Assembly (NCBI RefSeq): GCF_000092425.1
Contig: NC_014221.1
Location: forward strand, 2,485,001-2,549,000
DNA from: Truepera radiovictrix DSM 17093
GTDB lineage: Bacteria; Deinococcota; Deinococci; Deinococcales; Trueperaceae
Length of the DNA stretch: 64,000 nt
Direction of reading: 5' to 3'
The position numbers were made by a program, and so were the translations under genes. This document shows, piece by piece, positions 18,440 through 28,571 of the stretch. The notes below the pieces were generated by a model that did no database searches, was not told the DNA's origin, and saw only the letters and a program-made list of their open reading frames with translations. Each line of letters starts with the position of its first letter. Position 1 is the first letter of the stretch.

Positions 18440-18996
18440 AAAATCCTTCTGTCGCTCATTATAGCGCGTTTTAGGTGCAGCGACTTGACAAAGCTATACT
18501 CGCGCGCGTCGGTCGCAAAAAATACCACGACCTTAACGAACCGCACCCGCTTAGAGGGGCCGATGAGGTCGCCCAAGGAGGCTGTGGTGCGAAAAAAGCG
18601 CACGGCGCGCGCTTGATCGTTTTCCTGCAGCACCGTGACGTGCGGGTCAAGGTCCTCGAGGGTGGTGCGCAAGATGGCGCGCGGATCGCGCAGCACGGCG
18701 TGCTTCTGCAGATCGTCATGGTAGCTGTCTATCTCGTACCAGACGCTGCGGTAGGGGCAGCGGCGCAGGCGCTGCAGCCATTCAGGCACCTCAGCCACCT
18801 TGAGGAGATCGCACTCACGCCCGCTGGCCTCCCGGAAGCGCACCGCTGCACCCACCGGGGCGTCATCGGGGAGTTCGTTCACGCCGTTCACCCTAACCCA
18901 ATAGCTCTGCACCACGCGGTCCACGCGCACGCGCTTGATCTTGCGGTAGCTTGCCTTAGCAAACACTGCCGAGGCGCGCAGCGCGAGCCTAGGCAT
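18430..18996 (-). CDS. Unknown 188-aa protein next to CRISPR array 2
   Basis: Not recognised. The chosen ATG at 18996 gives MPRLALRASAVFAKASYRK; a longer reading would run into CRISPR repeat sequence and is rejected. The N-terminus is basic (KASYRKIKRVRVDRVVQ); the rest is mixed alpha/beta with WYEIDSYHDDLQKHAVLRDP and a basic C-terminus. It starts 74 bp from the last (oldest) repeat of array 2 on the same strand and overlaps the 113-aa gene, forming a two-gene unit. No nuclease or DNA-binding motif could be identified with confidence. Confidence 0.6.
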   Translation of the reverse strand: MPRLALRASAVFAKASYRKIKRVRVDRVVQSYWVRVNGVNELPDDAPVGAAVRFREASGRECDLLKVAEVPEWLQRLRRCPYRSVWYEIDSYHDDLQKHAVLRDPRAILRTTLEDLDPHVTVLQENDQARAVRFFRTTASLGDLIGPSKRVRFVKVVVFFATDAREYSFVKSLHLKRAIMSDRRILWP

Positions 18997-19069
18997 CCTG
19001 CAGCCCCTGCGCGCGCCTCGCCTCGCGGGTGTGCTCGGGCACCCCCGCAAACGAGTTGGGAGAGAGCTC

Positions 19070-22000
19070 CGGTTCATCCCCACGTGTGTGGGGAATAGGA
19101 CTGGCTCAATCTTGACAAAAGGGGATGAACCGGTTCATCCCCACGTGTGTGGGGAATAGCTCGACGAATCGCTGGAGCACGCCTGGATTGCCGGTTCATC
19201 CCCACGTGTGTGGGGAATAGTCCGAAGGCGGCATTTCGCAACTGGGGCTCTTTCGGTTCATCCCCACGTGTGTGGGGAATAGCTAGCACATGCGCTGCAC
19301 GGCCTATCAGTGTCCGGTTCATCCCCACGTGTGTGGGGAATAGAATTCGCTCCCTTTGACGAGGTCGTCAAGGTCCGGTTCATCCCCACGTGTGTGGGGA
19401 ATAGGCGGATCAACTCCAGCGGGCGAACCAGGCGCTCTGGTTCATCCCCACGTGTGTGGGGAATAGGAGCATGGCCTCGTAGTGACGGCCGAGCTTGCGG
19501 TTCATCCCCACGTGTGTGGGGAATAGGCCGTGCAGAGCGCTAGTCACCATAAAGCCATCGGTTCATCCCCACGTGTGTGGGGAATAGTGAGAGGCTAGGA
19601 TGTGTATGGCGGCCAGCTCCGGTTCATCCCCACGTGTGTGGGGAATAGGAGTTTACCAACGCCTATCTGGTCGGCACCCACGGTTCATCCCCACGTGTGT
19701 GGGGAATAGGAGCCAGGTGATCATGGCGTGCTCACCCGCCTCGGTTCATCCCCACGTGTGTGGGGAATAGTTTGACGCCTGTGACCTGTGGAGCGCTTCG
19801 TTCGGTTCATCCCCACGTGTGTGGGGAATAGATGCCCCTACTGACTCGCTCGGAAGGTTAAGGCGGTTCATCCCCACGTGTGTGGGGAATAGAGCCAGAC
19901 CGGTGCGCTTATCCATCCGCCCAACGGTTCATCCCCACGTGTGTGGGGAATAGGCATACCTTATGCACCACACCGACCCGCGCCGCTGGTTCATCCCCAC
20001 GTGTGTGGGGAATAGGATGACGCGCTGCACGCCGGTGAGCACGCCGGTCGGTTCATCCCCACGTGTGTGGGGAATAGTGCTTTAGCCCTGTTGAAAATCA
20101 CGCTGTTTGCGGTTCATCCCCACGTGTGTGGGGAATAGTAGCCCCCGATACCGAGCAAGTTGCTGACGCCCGGTTCATCCCCACGTGTGTGGGGAATAGG
20201 TCGTCTAGGAAGAGCTGCACAACCTCACCACCGGTTCATCCCCACGTGTGTGGGGAATAGGGCGAGCCGCTCCAACGCCTCCACCCCCTGGACGGTTCAT
20301 CCCCACGTGTGTGGGGAATAGGTTAACCTTGTCTATCCTGGTGTCGCTCCTCGCGGTTCATCCCCACGTGTGTGGGGAATAGGTGTGGCAGTGACCACAC
20401 CCTAGGCGAGCGCATCGGTTCATCCCCACGTGTGTGGGGAATAGTTGGCTCCAGGTCTCGAGCTGGCCCTGGAGCGCGGTTCATCCCCACGTGTGTGGGG
20501 AATAGGCAACGTAAACCGGAACGGTTCCCCGAACTCCGCGGTTCATCCCCACGTGTGTGGGGAATAGGGTTAGGTACGTCCGGGTTGGAAGCCCGATTTT
20601 CGGTTCATCCCCACGTGTGTGGGGAATAGGAGGTCAACCGGACGCCTGTGGGTGGCGTCGTAGGTTCATCCCCACGTGTGTGGGGAATAGCGCGGGTGGT
20701 GCATCTGCATGTCCTCATGGACCGGTTCATCCCCACGTGTGTGGGGAATAGCACAACCCACTTGGCCTTATCGCCTTGACCCTGCGGTTCATCCCCACGT
20801 GTGTGGGGAATAGCTTAGCCCACCCGCGCGGCGGGAAGGCTAAGTACGGTTCATCCCCACGTGTGTGGGGAATAGCACAACCCACTTGGCCTTATCGCCT
20901 TGACCCTGCGGTTCATCCCCACGTGTGTGGGGAATAGCTTAGCCCACCCGCGCGGCGGGAAGGCTAAGTACGGTTCATCCCCACGTGTGTGGGGAATAGT
21001 CGCGCGGGTCCACGTAGGGGAGCGCCTGAGCCGGTTCATCCCCACGTGTGTGGGGAATAGGGCCTGCTCGTCGCTCACCGCCCGGGCCGCCTCGGTTCAT
21101 CCCCACGTGTGTGGGGAATAGCCGTGGCGTGACGCGCTCATCGACCGGCGAATCGGTTCATCCCCACGTGTGTGGGGAATAGCGCTGAACGCCTGCCCGA
21201 AGGGAGGAAACGACCGGTTCATCCCCACGTGTGTGGGGAATAGCGCGCCCCACCACTCCTTTTCAGGCCGGAAAGCGGTTCATCCCCACGTGTGTGGGGA
21301 ATAGCGGTACGGGCTCAGATAGCGCGGCGGCGGCAACGGTTCATCCCCACGTGTGTGGGGAATAGGCAGATTGAGCACGTGAGAGCGCACGCTGGGCGCG
21401 GTTCATCCCCACGTGTGTGGGGAATAGACCCGAGCAATCATGGCCGAGCTGCCCGACTCCGGTTCATCCCCACGTGTGTGGGGAATAGGGCGGGCGGGAA
21501 CACCAGCAGCGCCGCCGCGCCGGTTCATCCCCACGTGTGTGGGGAATAGCCCGTTCCCAGCCGTCATCAGGTGGTGGAACGCGGTTCATCCCCACGTGTG
21601 TGGGGAATAGACCGTCAACGACCTCGACGGCGAGGTGGTCAACGGTTCATCCCCACGTGTGTGGGGAATAGCGCGTTCTGATCGGGTCTCTAGCCTACTA
21701 CTACGGTTCATCCCCACGTGTGTGGGGAATAGGTTGTAGTGGGCGCCGAATTTGTCTTTCAAGAGGGTTCATCCCCACGTGTGTGGGGAATAGGCCCGCC
21801 GGTGGGTAGGGGCTCTTGAGCCCCTACGGTTCATCCCCACGTGTGTGGGGAATAGGGCAAAAAACTGCTCCGGAGGTTCTCATGTCCCGGTTCATCCCCA
21901 CGTGTGTGGGGAATAGCCCGTCCTGTTGGGGGTCGCTGTGCGTGGTCGCGGTTCATCCCCACGTGTGTGGGGAATAGACCGTTCACATCCCTCCCGTACC

Positions 22001-22589
22001 GGGTACCGACGGTTCATCCCCACGTGTGTGGGGAATAGTTCATCGACTTTACAAGAACACCGCTGCACGACGGTTCATCCCCACGTGTGTGGGGAATAGG
22101 AGGATGGATGATGATGAAAGCTGTCGCCACGCGGTTCATCCCCACGTGTGTGGGGAATAGGCTTGCGGCTCATCCTGTGACAGCTCTTGCAGCGGTTCAT
22201 CCCCACGTGTGTGGGGAATAGCAGTGCTGGCCCAACCCGCGAGCACTGGAGCTCGGTTCATCCCCACGTGTGTGGGGAATAGGGGATGCGCATGCCGTCG
22301 CCGTTGACAAGCGCCGGTTCATCCCCACGTGTGTGGGGAATAGGATGCTCGACCTCCTCGGGGGGGCGTGCGACGGCGGTTCATCCCCACGTGTGTGGGG
22401 AATAGTCCATCTCGGAAGTTGAAAGGAGACGAGCGGGCGGTTCATCCCCACGTGTGTGGGGAATAGGTCGTAATCCCTGGCCGGTTTTATCCGACAAGCG
22501 GTTCATCCCCACGTGTGTGGGGAATAGGCCCGAGACCTCTGAGTCGGTGCCGGTGAGCATCGGTTCATCCCCACGTGTGTGGGGAATAG
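19070..22589 (-). CRISPR. CRISPR array 2, type I-E, 58 repeats / 57 spacers, linked to cas operon
   Basis: 29-nt repeats, on the + strand CGGTTCATCCCCACGT then GTGTGGGGAATAG, start at 19070 and end at 22589; spacers are 31-33 nt. Transcription is on the - strand, continuing the cas operon direction, so the newest spacers are near 22560. Spacers at 20752-20784 and 20814-20846 are repeated at 20876-20908 and 20938-20970 (124-bp tandem duplication). Spacer 21305-21336 is the same guide as array 1 spacer 5. The repeats at 19438, 19987, 20662 and 21765 have a changed terminal base. The spacer at 19099-19130 begins, in guide orientation, with an inverted copy of the repeat end. Confidence 0.98.
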
Positions 22590-22661
22590 ACTAGACCCAG
22601 ACGCTAAAAACGCGCGAAAAGGGCTCGGAAGTATCCAAGAGGTCTCGTTGTCAAGGTTCTC
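22590..22661 (-). promoter_or_regulatory. Leader of CRISPR array 2
   Basis: Read on the - strand toward the array: GAGAACCTTGACAAC (22661-22647), ACTTCCGAG (22632-22624), CTGGGTCTAGT (22600-22590) abutting the first repeat. The same blocks lead array 1. The leader sits between the cas2 stop (22700) and the array. Motif spacing agrees with array 1 to within 1-4 nt, which fits binding sites for an integration host-like factor or Cas1-Cas2 anchoring (inference). Confidence 0.75.
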
Positions 22662-22699
22662 GGCATGTGGCGCACCACGCTGCCACAGTAGCACAGCGA

Positions 22700-23011
22700 T
22701 CAGCTTGCTGGCTCGACAAACATCTGCTCCCACTTGGCGTTCTTGACGGTGACGAGCATAAGCCCGTCAAAGTCACGAATGCTTCGGTTGCTGTCGCCGT
22801 GCATGCGGATGGCGTAGCCCTGCTCGTTGTTGGTGCGGTAAAGCTGACAGCAACGGCCGGCGCGGCTCTTCTCAACGCACTTGTCCCACAGCAAGTCGCG
22901 CACCATCGCGCTCATCGAGCCGACGAAGACGCCGGTTGAGACCTCGAGCATCCAGCGCGTCAGCTCACCCCTCAGGCTCTTGGGCACCTTCTCCAGCACC
23001 ATCACCACCAT
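22700..23011 (-). CDS. cas2: CRISPR-associated endoribonuclease/integration subunit Cas2e
   Basis: 103 aa from the ATG at 23011, which has a fine ribosome site (GGAGGTGTCATCT before ATG). A longer reading to 23134 would only overlap cas1. The start VVMVLEKVPKSLRGELTRW and the block TGVFVGSMSAMVRDLLWDKC match the Cas2e family (E. coli Cas2 is 94 aa). It forms the Cas1-Cas2 integrase complex that inserts new spacers. It overlaps cas1 by 47 nt and is the last cas gene before the leader and array 2. Confidence 0.93.
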   Translation of the reverse strand: MVVMVLEKVPKSLRGELTRWMLEVSTGVFVGSMSAMVRDLLWDKCVEKSRAGRCCQLYRTNNEQGYAIRMHGDSNRSIRDFDGLMLVTVKNAKWEQMFVEPAS

Positions 23012-23927
23012 AGATGACACCTCCGGCGACATTTCCCGCGGGGTCCCACAGCTCGCCGGGTTTTGAAGGGTCGTCGGCGTAGGGGTCGGGAAGTTCGAGG
23101 TCATCAAAGAGCGCATGTAAGTCGGCAACGACACGCTCCAAGAGCTTTACCTCGCGCAGCTGATCACGCAGGGTGTGGCGCACCCGCCGCTCGACCCCTT
23201 CGGATGACTCGGCGACCACCTTAAACGCTGTGGGGATGAGCGTTTCAGCCTTGTAGAGGTCGGCGATGTCGTAGACGAATGAGAGCTGTTTGCCGGTGTG
23301 GATAAAGCCCAAAGCTGGGCTATAGCCGGCGCTGACGATGGCGGCGTGGCAGAGTCCGTAAAGGCAGGCGGCTCCGGCGCTGATGGCACGGTTGATGGGG
23401 TCGGCTTGCGTCCAGTTGCCGCGGCTATAGTTGCGCCCATACCAGGGAACGCCGGTCTCGCGGCTCCAGTAGGCGTAGGTATCGCGTACCCGCACCCCCT
23501 CGTAGCCGCGGATCTGCTGCAGGGTGAGGCCTTCGGGCAAGGGCTCGGGGAAGCGCAGGGCGTAAAGCCGCTTGACGACCCTTAGCCTGGTGTCGTGGTC
23601 GCTGTAGGCGGCCACCTGCCGCAACAGGTGTTGGGTGCTGCGCGTCTCACCCAGGCCGCAGGCGTAAAAGCGCACCATCTCCTCGCCCACCCAAAAGACG
23701 CTGCAGCCGTTATTGGCAAGCGCGCGAATCGCCGCGTGGGTGACGCTGGTGCCGGGCCCGAGCATCAGCACCCCCAAAGCGGCAGCGGGTACGGCGGTCA
23801 TGCCGTCTGGGCCGTAGTGGGCGATCGCTTGATCCTCTTGCTCGATACGGCCGTGCTCGAGGTAGAGGTAGCTCAGCCCATCGCGGAACTTGGGCAGCTC
23901 TTTGAGGTTTTGGGTGGTGTAGGGCAC
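22965..23927 (-). CDS. cas1: CRISPR-associated integrase Cas1e
   Basis: 320 aa. Metal-binding active-site residues can be assigned by family pattern: Glu143 in RGYEGVRVR, His210 in LGFIHTG, Asp220 and Asp223 in FVYDIADLYK. It catalyses spacer integration at the leader-repeat junction. GTG start with AGGGGGT 5 nt upstream, 3 nt after the cas6e stop. All catalytic residues are present, so adaptation is probably functional. Confidence 0.96.
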   Translation of the reverse strand: MPYTTQNLKELPKFRDGLSYLYLEHGRIEQEDQAIAHYGPDGMTAVPAAALGVLMLGPGTSVTHAAIRALANNGCSVFWVGEEMVRFYACGLGETRSTQHLLRQVAAYSDHDTRLRVVKRLYALRFPEPLPEGLTLQQIRGYEGVRVRDTYAYWSRETGVPWYGRNYSRGNWTQADPINRAISAGAACLYGLCHAAIVSAGYSPALGFIHTGKQLSFVYDIADLYKAETLIPTAFKVVAESSEGVERRVRHTLRDQLREVKLLERVVADLHALFDDLELPDPYADDPSKPGELWDPAGNVAGGVIYGGDGAGEGAQEPEG

Positions 23928-23930
23928 CGT

Positions 23931-24563
23931 TTACCCCCTAGCGACCGAAAGCAGCCCGCAGCCGAGCGCTTTGGCGTGGCCGAGGCCGCACTCGAGGGTA
24001 GTTAAAAAAGCGTCGACATCGGTGACGCGCAGGTGACCGTCGTAGGTGACGCTCTGCAGGGTGATGCGGTGCCCCGCTCGTCCGTCCTTTGGGGGTTTGT
24101 GCGCGCTGACGCGCTCGCTGCTCGTGACCATAGCGCCAAGCACCGCAAAGCCGCCGCGCTCGCCCTGCCGGTAGAGCCAAGCGAGCTGCGCTTCCAGGGT
24201 GACGAGCCCTAAGCGCTTCCGTTTGCCCTTTTGGGGGTCGAGCTTGGTGACCGTCGGGTTGGCGCGCAGGCGAAAGCGCAGCAGCTGGCCAGCCTTAAAG
24301 GTGGGCTCAAACGGTTTGGGACTTTGGGCGTCGAGCGTCGCGTAATCGGGGTGGCGGCTAAAGAGCGCTGGCCAGTCGGGGGGGGTGAGGCTTTGCACGA
24401 GCAGGACCGCTTCGCGCCGGCTCTGCTCGAGCCGCCACAGCGGGCGCCCGCCCTCGCGACCGGCAAAGGCCCACGACAGCGTAGCGTGCATCTCGTAAGG
24501 GTTGGCAAGGTCGCGCCGGGCTTGTTTGGCGCGGGGGTTAAGCTGGAGCTTGCTCAGGTACAT
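23931..24563 (-). CDS. cas6e: Cas6e (CasE) crRNA-processing endonuclease
   Basis: 210 aa from ATG 24563 (GAGGTGCCCT upstream); a longer frame to 24620 overlaps cas5 further and lacks support. The family N-terminus YLSKLQLNPRAKQARRDLAN, then NPYEMHATLSWAF with candidate catalytic His26 and Tyr23, and the glycine-rich C-terminal loop GLGHAKALGCGLLSVARG are present. It cleaves the repeat stem-loop (CCCCAC/GTGGGG) and stays on the 3' handle. Overlaps cas5e by 26 nt. Confidence 0.94.
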   Translation of the reverse strand: MYLSKLQLNPRAKQARRDLANPYEMHATLSWAFAGREGGRPLWRLEQSRREAVLLVQSLTPPDWPALFSRHPDYATLDAQSPKPFEPTFKAGQLLRFRLRANPTVTKLDPQKGKRKRLGLVTLEAQLAWLYRQGERGGFAVLGAMVTSSERVSAHKPPKDGRAGHRITLQSVTYDGHLRVTDVDAFLTTLECGLGHAKALGCGLLSVARG

Positions 24564-25230
24564 AGGGCACCTCGATAGAGTCTGCAACAACGTAGCGGGC
24601 GCCAAAGCGGCGCTCAGCAAAGGCCCCTAAGGGTTGATCCATCCGTAAGGAGCCGCTACCGTCGTCGCTCTCGAGCCACACGGGCAGGCGTTGCGATGCC
24701 AGCGGGTTGCCGTCTTGGTCGCTTGACCATCGCTGTCCTATAAAGGGATACCCGAGGGCGTCGCGCAACGGTTCGTCGCGCAGCCCATCTTTGAGGTAAA
24801 CCCCTGGGCTAGGCAGATAGCCCTTGCGCCCCAAGTACAGCGGCCAGGTTGGATGGCGAAGGGCCCGGTGGGCCCTCGCCAACAATGGTTGGTCATCCCC
24901 TTCAAGGCCAACCAAAAAGGCGGCGTCTGAGAGGTAGTAACGCCTGGAAATGGTCGTTGGGTGCACCTTGGATTCGTCAGCGGCGATCACGTTTTGGGCT
25001 GTTTGGTAGTCGTAGCGCAACACCCCCGGCTGGTCGACGCGCACCCCCATGCGCAGTGCAGCAAGCTCTAACACGGGCTCGAGCGCCTCGCGGTAAATCC
25101 CCATCGCAGCACAGAGCAGCCCAATGACCCCGCTTTTCGAAGGGATAAGGTCGCTGTCGCGTTCGTCGAAGCGGCTTTTAGTGCCCCAGGACTGCATGGG
25201 GCCAGCGAGCCGTAAGAGCAAGGTCGGCAC
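24538..25230 (-). CDS. cas5e: Cascade subunit Cas5e (CasD)
   Basis: 230 aa from a GTG at 25230, one base after the cas7e stop. This start gives PTLLLRLAGPMQSWGTKSRF, the classic Cas5 N-terminus; the longer frame is rejected. SKSGVIGLLCAAMGI is the conserved helix after it. Cas5e caps the 5' handle (AUGAACCG) of the crRNA and anchors Cse1. Length fits E. coli CasD (224 aa). Confidence 0.94.
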   Translation of the reverse strand: MPTLLLRLAGPMQSWGTKSRFDERDSDLIPSKSGVIGLLCAAMGIYREALEPVLELAALRMGVRVDQPGVLRYDYQTAQNVIAADESKVHPTTISRRYYLSDAAFLVGLEGDDQPLLARAHRALRHPTWPLYLGRKGYLPSPGVYLKDGLRDEPLRDALGYPFIGQRWSSDQDGNPLASQRLPVWLESDDGSGSLRMDQPLGAFAERRFGARYVVADSIEVPYVPEQAPA

Positions 25231-25231
25231 G

Positions 25232-26406
<1,175 letters not shown>

Positions 26407-26410
<4 letters not shown>

Positions 26411-26997
26411 GATTCCTCTCCTTCGTAGGTGGCGTTGGCGACGGTGCGGTAAAAGGCCCGCGCCCACGTCTGTTGCACGGGTTTGCCTTCACGGTTCCAA
26501 GCGAGCAGGTCGCGCAGCAGCGCGCCCCAGTGGATGCGGATGGCTTCATCCCCCTTGAGCAGCTGCACCATCTGGCGCAAGCGGTAAGGGAGCTGCTCTC
26601 GGTCGGCGTCAAGCAGCGCGACGAAGCGCTGCTCGATGCTTGGGCTCTGACTGCGCGCCAGGTAGAGCTGCGCGATGGCGTGACCGAGGGCGCGGCGGTA
26701 GCCCTCAGTGGGTTGCGGATCGGCGCCACCCTCTAGCCCCTCGTCGTCCACCGCGTCGCGAAATTGCTCCAGCTCGGACGACGACACCGTCCCCGCCCAC
26801 AGCCCTGCGACCAGGTAGAGCATCTGCCGCTCCCAGGCGTTGTCGTAGTCCTTTTGCAAGCGCGCGACGAAGACTTCGACCAGCGGTACGACCTGCGCTC
26901 CCGGCTCAGCGACGCCGCGCCTGAGCCGGGCGAGATCGGCGCTCTCGGCGTTGCGCCGCAGGTGCCGCATAAACTCGCGCTCAACGACCTGTTGCAC
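26407..26997 (-). CDS. cse2: Cascade small subunit Cse2 (CasB)
   Basis: 196-aa helical protein (E. coli CasB 160 aa). FMRHLRRNAESADLARLRRG matches the Cse2 N-terminus, with basic patches that line the displaced DNA strand. GTG start at 26997 with AAGGAGGTCACCG upstream. It overlaps cse1 by 17 nt. A dimer of Cse2 stabilises the R-loop in Cascade. Confidence 0.92.
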
Positions 26998-28519
26998 CGG
27001 TGACCTCCTTCTGCTGGTAGATGTGGCTAAACAAGATGCCTTCGCTCTTGTAGATCGCCCGCAGCGCTCGAGCGTCGTCGCCGGCGGCGAGGCGCGTCAG
27101 CTGCCAGGCGCGCCGGGCCGCCTGCTCGAGCGCTTCTTGCCAGCGCTGCGTGAGCTGCGCCTCGTCAAAGTCAGCTTTAAGCCCCTCGAGCCACTCACCA
27201 AAGCGCTGCTCGAGCACTGACCAGTACGCGGTATGATGCGGGAAGCTCTGAGCGAGTCTGCCAATATCGTCCCTGTGCGGTTGCCGGTCGCCTAGGGTCA
27301 GCAGCTCTTTGGCCAACGCTCTAGCGGCGCTGCTTAGCCGCTGTCCCATCGCCTCGGCCTTTTCAAGGTTGCTCTCGACAAACCGCCACACCTCGCGGTC
27401 GCTCAAGACGGCTTCCGGCAGCTGGTAGACCTCCCCTCGCCACAGCTCGATCTTGGCTTGGTCGTTGGCAAAACCGGCGACAAAGACCGGCAACTTGCGT
27501 TCACCAAAGGTGCCGCTGAGCGCGCTGCAAAGGTTGCGCGCATGGTCGGCGACCCCTAGGCTATGCCCACCAGGGCGCGGCAGGAGTGAAGCGTAGTCAC
27601 GCCACAGCGCGCGCCCCTCGCGAAAACCGAGTGGGTAGACTTTGGTTGGGTCTTTGGGGTCGCGTCGGAAAGCGACCATCGGGTCGGGGCGCACCGCCGC
27701 CTCTTCATAGCGGATGCCGGAGGCGTAGGCGATCCAGCGCACCACCGTTTGGCCGCCTTCGCTTTCGGGGTGCAGGCGCACCGAGCGCGCCAGCCAGGTG
27801 TAGCGGTGCACGATCCCTTTGGCGCTGCCCCGCGCGGCCTCACAGTCGGCCATATCGGTGACTTTAAGGGGCGGTTGCTCCCAGGTCGCGGCGTCCTGTG
27901 CGTGTTCGCGCTCGGAGTAAGGCACGAGGTTCAGGCACAGGGTTTGGTGCAGGTTGTCCCCTAGCACCAGCGCCAGCGCCGCGGTGGCCACCGGCGCGGT
28001 AGCAGTGTGGCAGAGCACGCTTTTGCCCGCTGAGATGGCAAAGGTTTGATTGCTGACGAGCAGTCTAGCAGCCTCAGCAGGTAAGAGCGGCCTTGGGCGC
28101 GAGGTGATGGTGTGGTCGAAGAGCACCTTGTTATTGTCCGAGTTGAGCTCCGGCGCAAGCACCGTCCACGAGCGGCTCGAGCGCTCAGGACCAAAGTCGG
28201 CCACCTGATAGAAGGGCGCTTCAGGGTGAAAGAGGTCGAAGCGGTGTCGATAACGCTCGAGGTAGGCGCGCACCCTGTTCGCATCGAAGCCTTCCTCAAA
28301 CCACTCCGCTGCTTGCTCGGCGTCCTCTGGCCCAGCGAGCGCCCGGTGCAAGACGGCGAGCAGCAAACGGTGTAATGAAACGGTGACGAGCGGGCTGGGG
28401 TCTTCGATGCGGTTATAGCGATGAGCTTCAAGCAGGGCCGCTTCGAGGCTCACGAGCTTGTGTGCTGCGCCCTCGCGTACAGGGATCCAGGGTTCGGTGA
28501 TGAGGTTGAATGTGGGCAA
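26981..28519 (-). CDS. cse1: Cascade large subunit Cse1 (CasA, Cas8e)
   Basis: 512 aa from a TTG start at 28519. The TTG is chosen because AAGGAGGT lies 5 nt upstream and because it yields the family N-terminus PTFNLITEPWIPV; the longer frame to 28594 has no ribosome site. The protein reads the PAM, loads target DNA and recruits Cas3. Length equals E. coli CasA (502 aa). The distal helical bundle is at the C-terminus. It lies 52 nt after the 59-aa gene and is driven by the promoter at 28824-28852. Confidence 0.95.
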   Translation of the reverse strand: MPTFNLITEPWIPVREGAAHKLVSLEAALLEAHRYNRIEDPSPLVTVSLHRLLLAVLHRALAGPEDAEQAAEWFEEGFDANRVRAYLERYRHRFDLFHPEAPFYQVADFGPERSSRSWTVLAPELNSDNNKVLFDHTITSRPRPLLPAEAARLLVSNQTFAISAGKSVLCHTATAPVATAALALVLGDNLHQTLCLNLVPYSEREHAQDAATWEQPPLKVTDMADCEAARGSAKGIVHRYTWLARSVRLHPESEGGQTVVRWIAYASGIRYEEAAVRPDPMVAFRRDPKDPTKVYPLGFREGRALWRDYASLLPRPGGHSLGVADHARNLCSALSGTFGERKLPVFVAGFANDQAKIELWRGEVYQLPEAVLSDREVWRFVESNLEKAEAMGQRLSSAARALAKELLTLGDRQPHRDDIGRLAQSFPHHTAYWSVLEQRFGEWLEGLKADFDEAQLTQRWQEALEQAARRAWQLTRLAAGDDARALRAIYKSEGILFSHIYQQKEVTGATGR

Positions 28520-28571
28520 GTCGCACCTCCTTAGATGGCAAGCGCTGGTCGGTAACGGCGGCGCTGCCCGC

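Noticed and set aside
26411-26467. Longer starts for cas7e, cas5e, cas6e, cas2 and cse1
   Set aside because: In each case the shorter start carries the ribosome site and the conserved N-terminus, and the longer frame overlaps the preceding cas gene.
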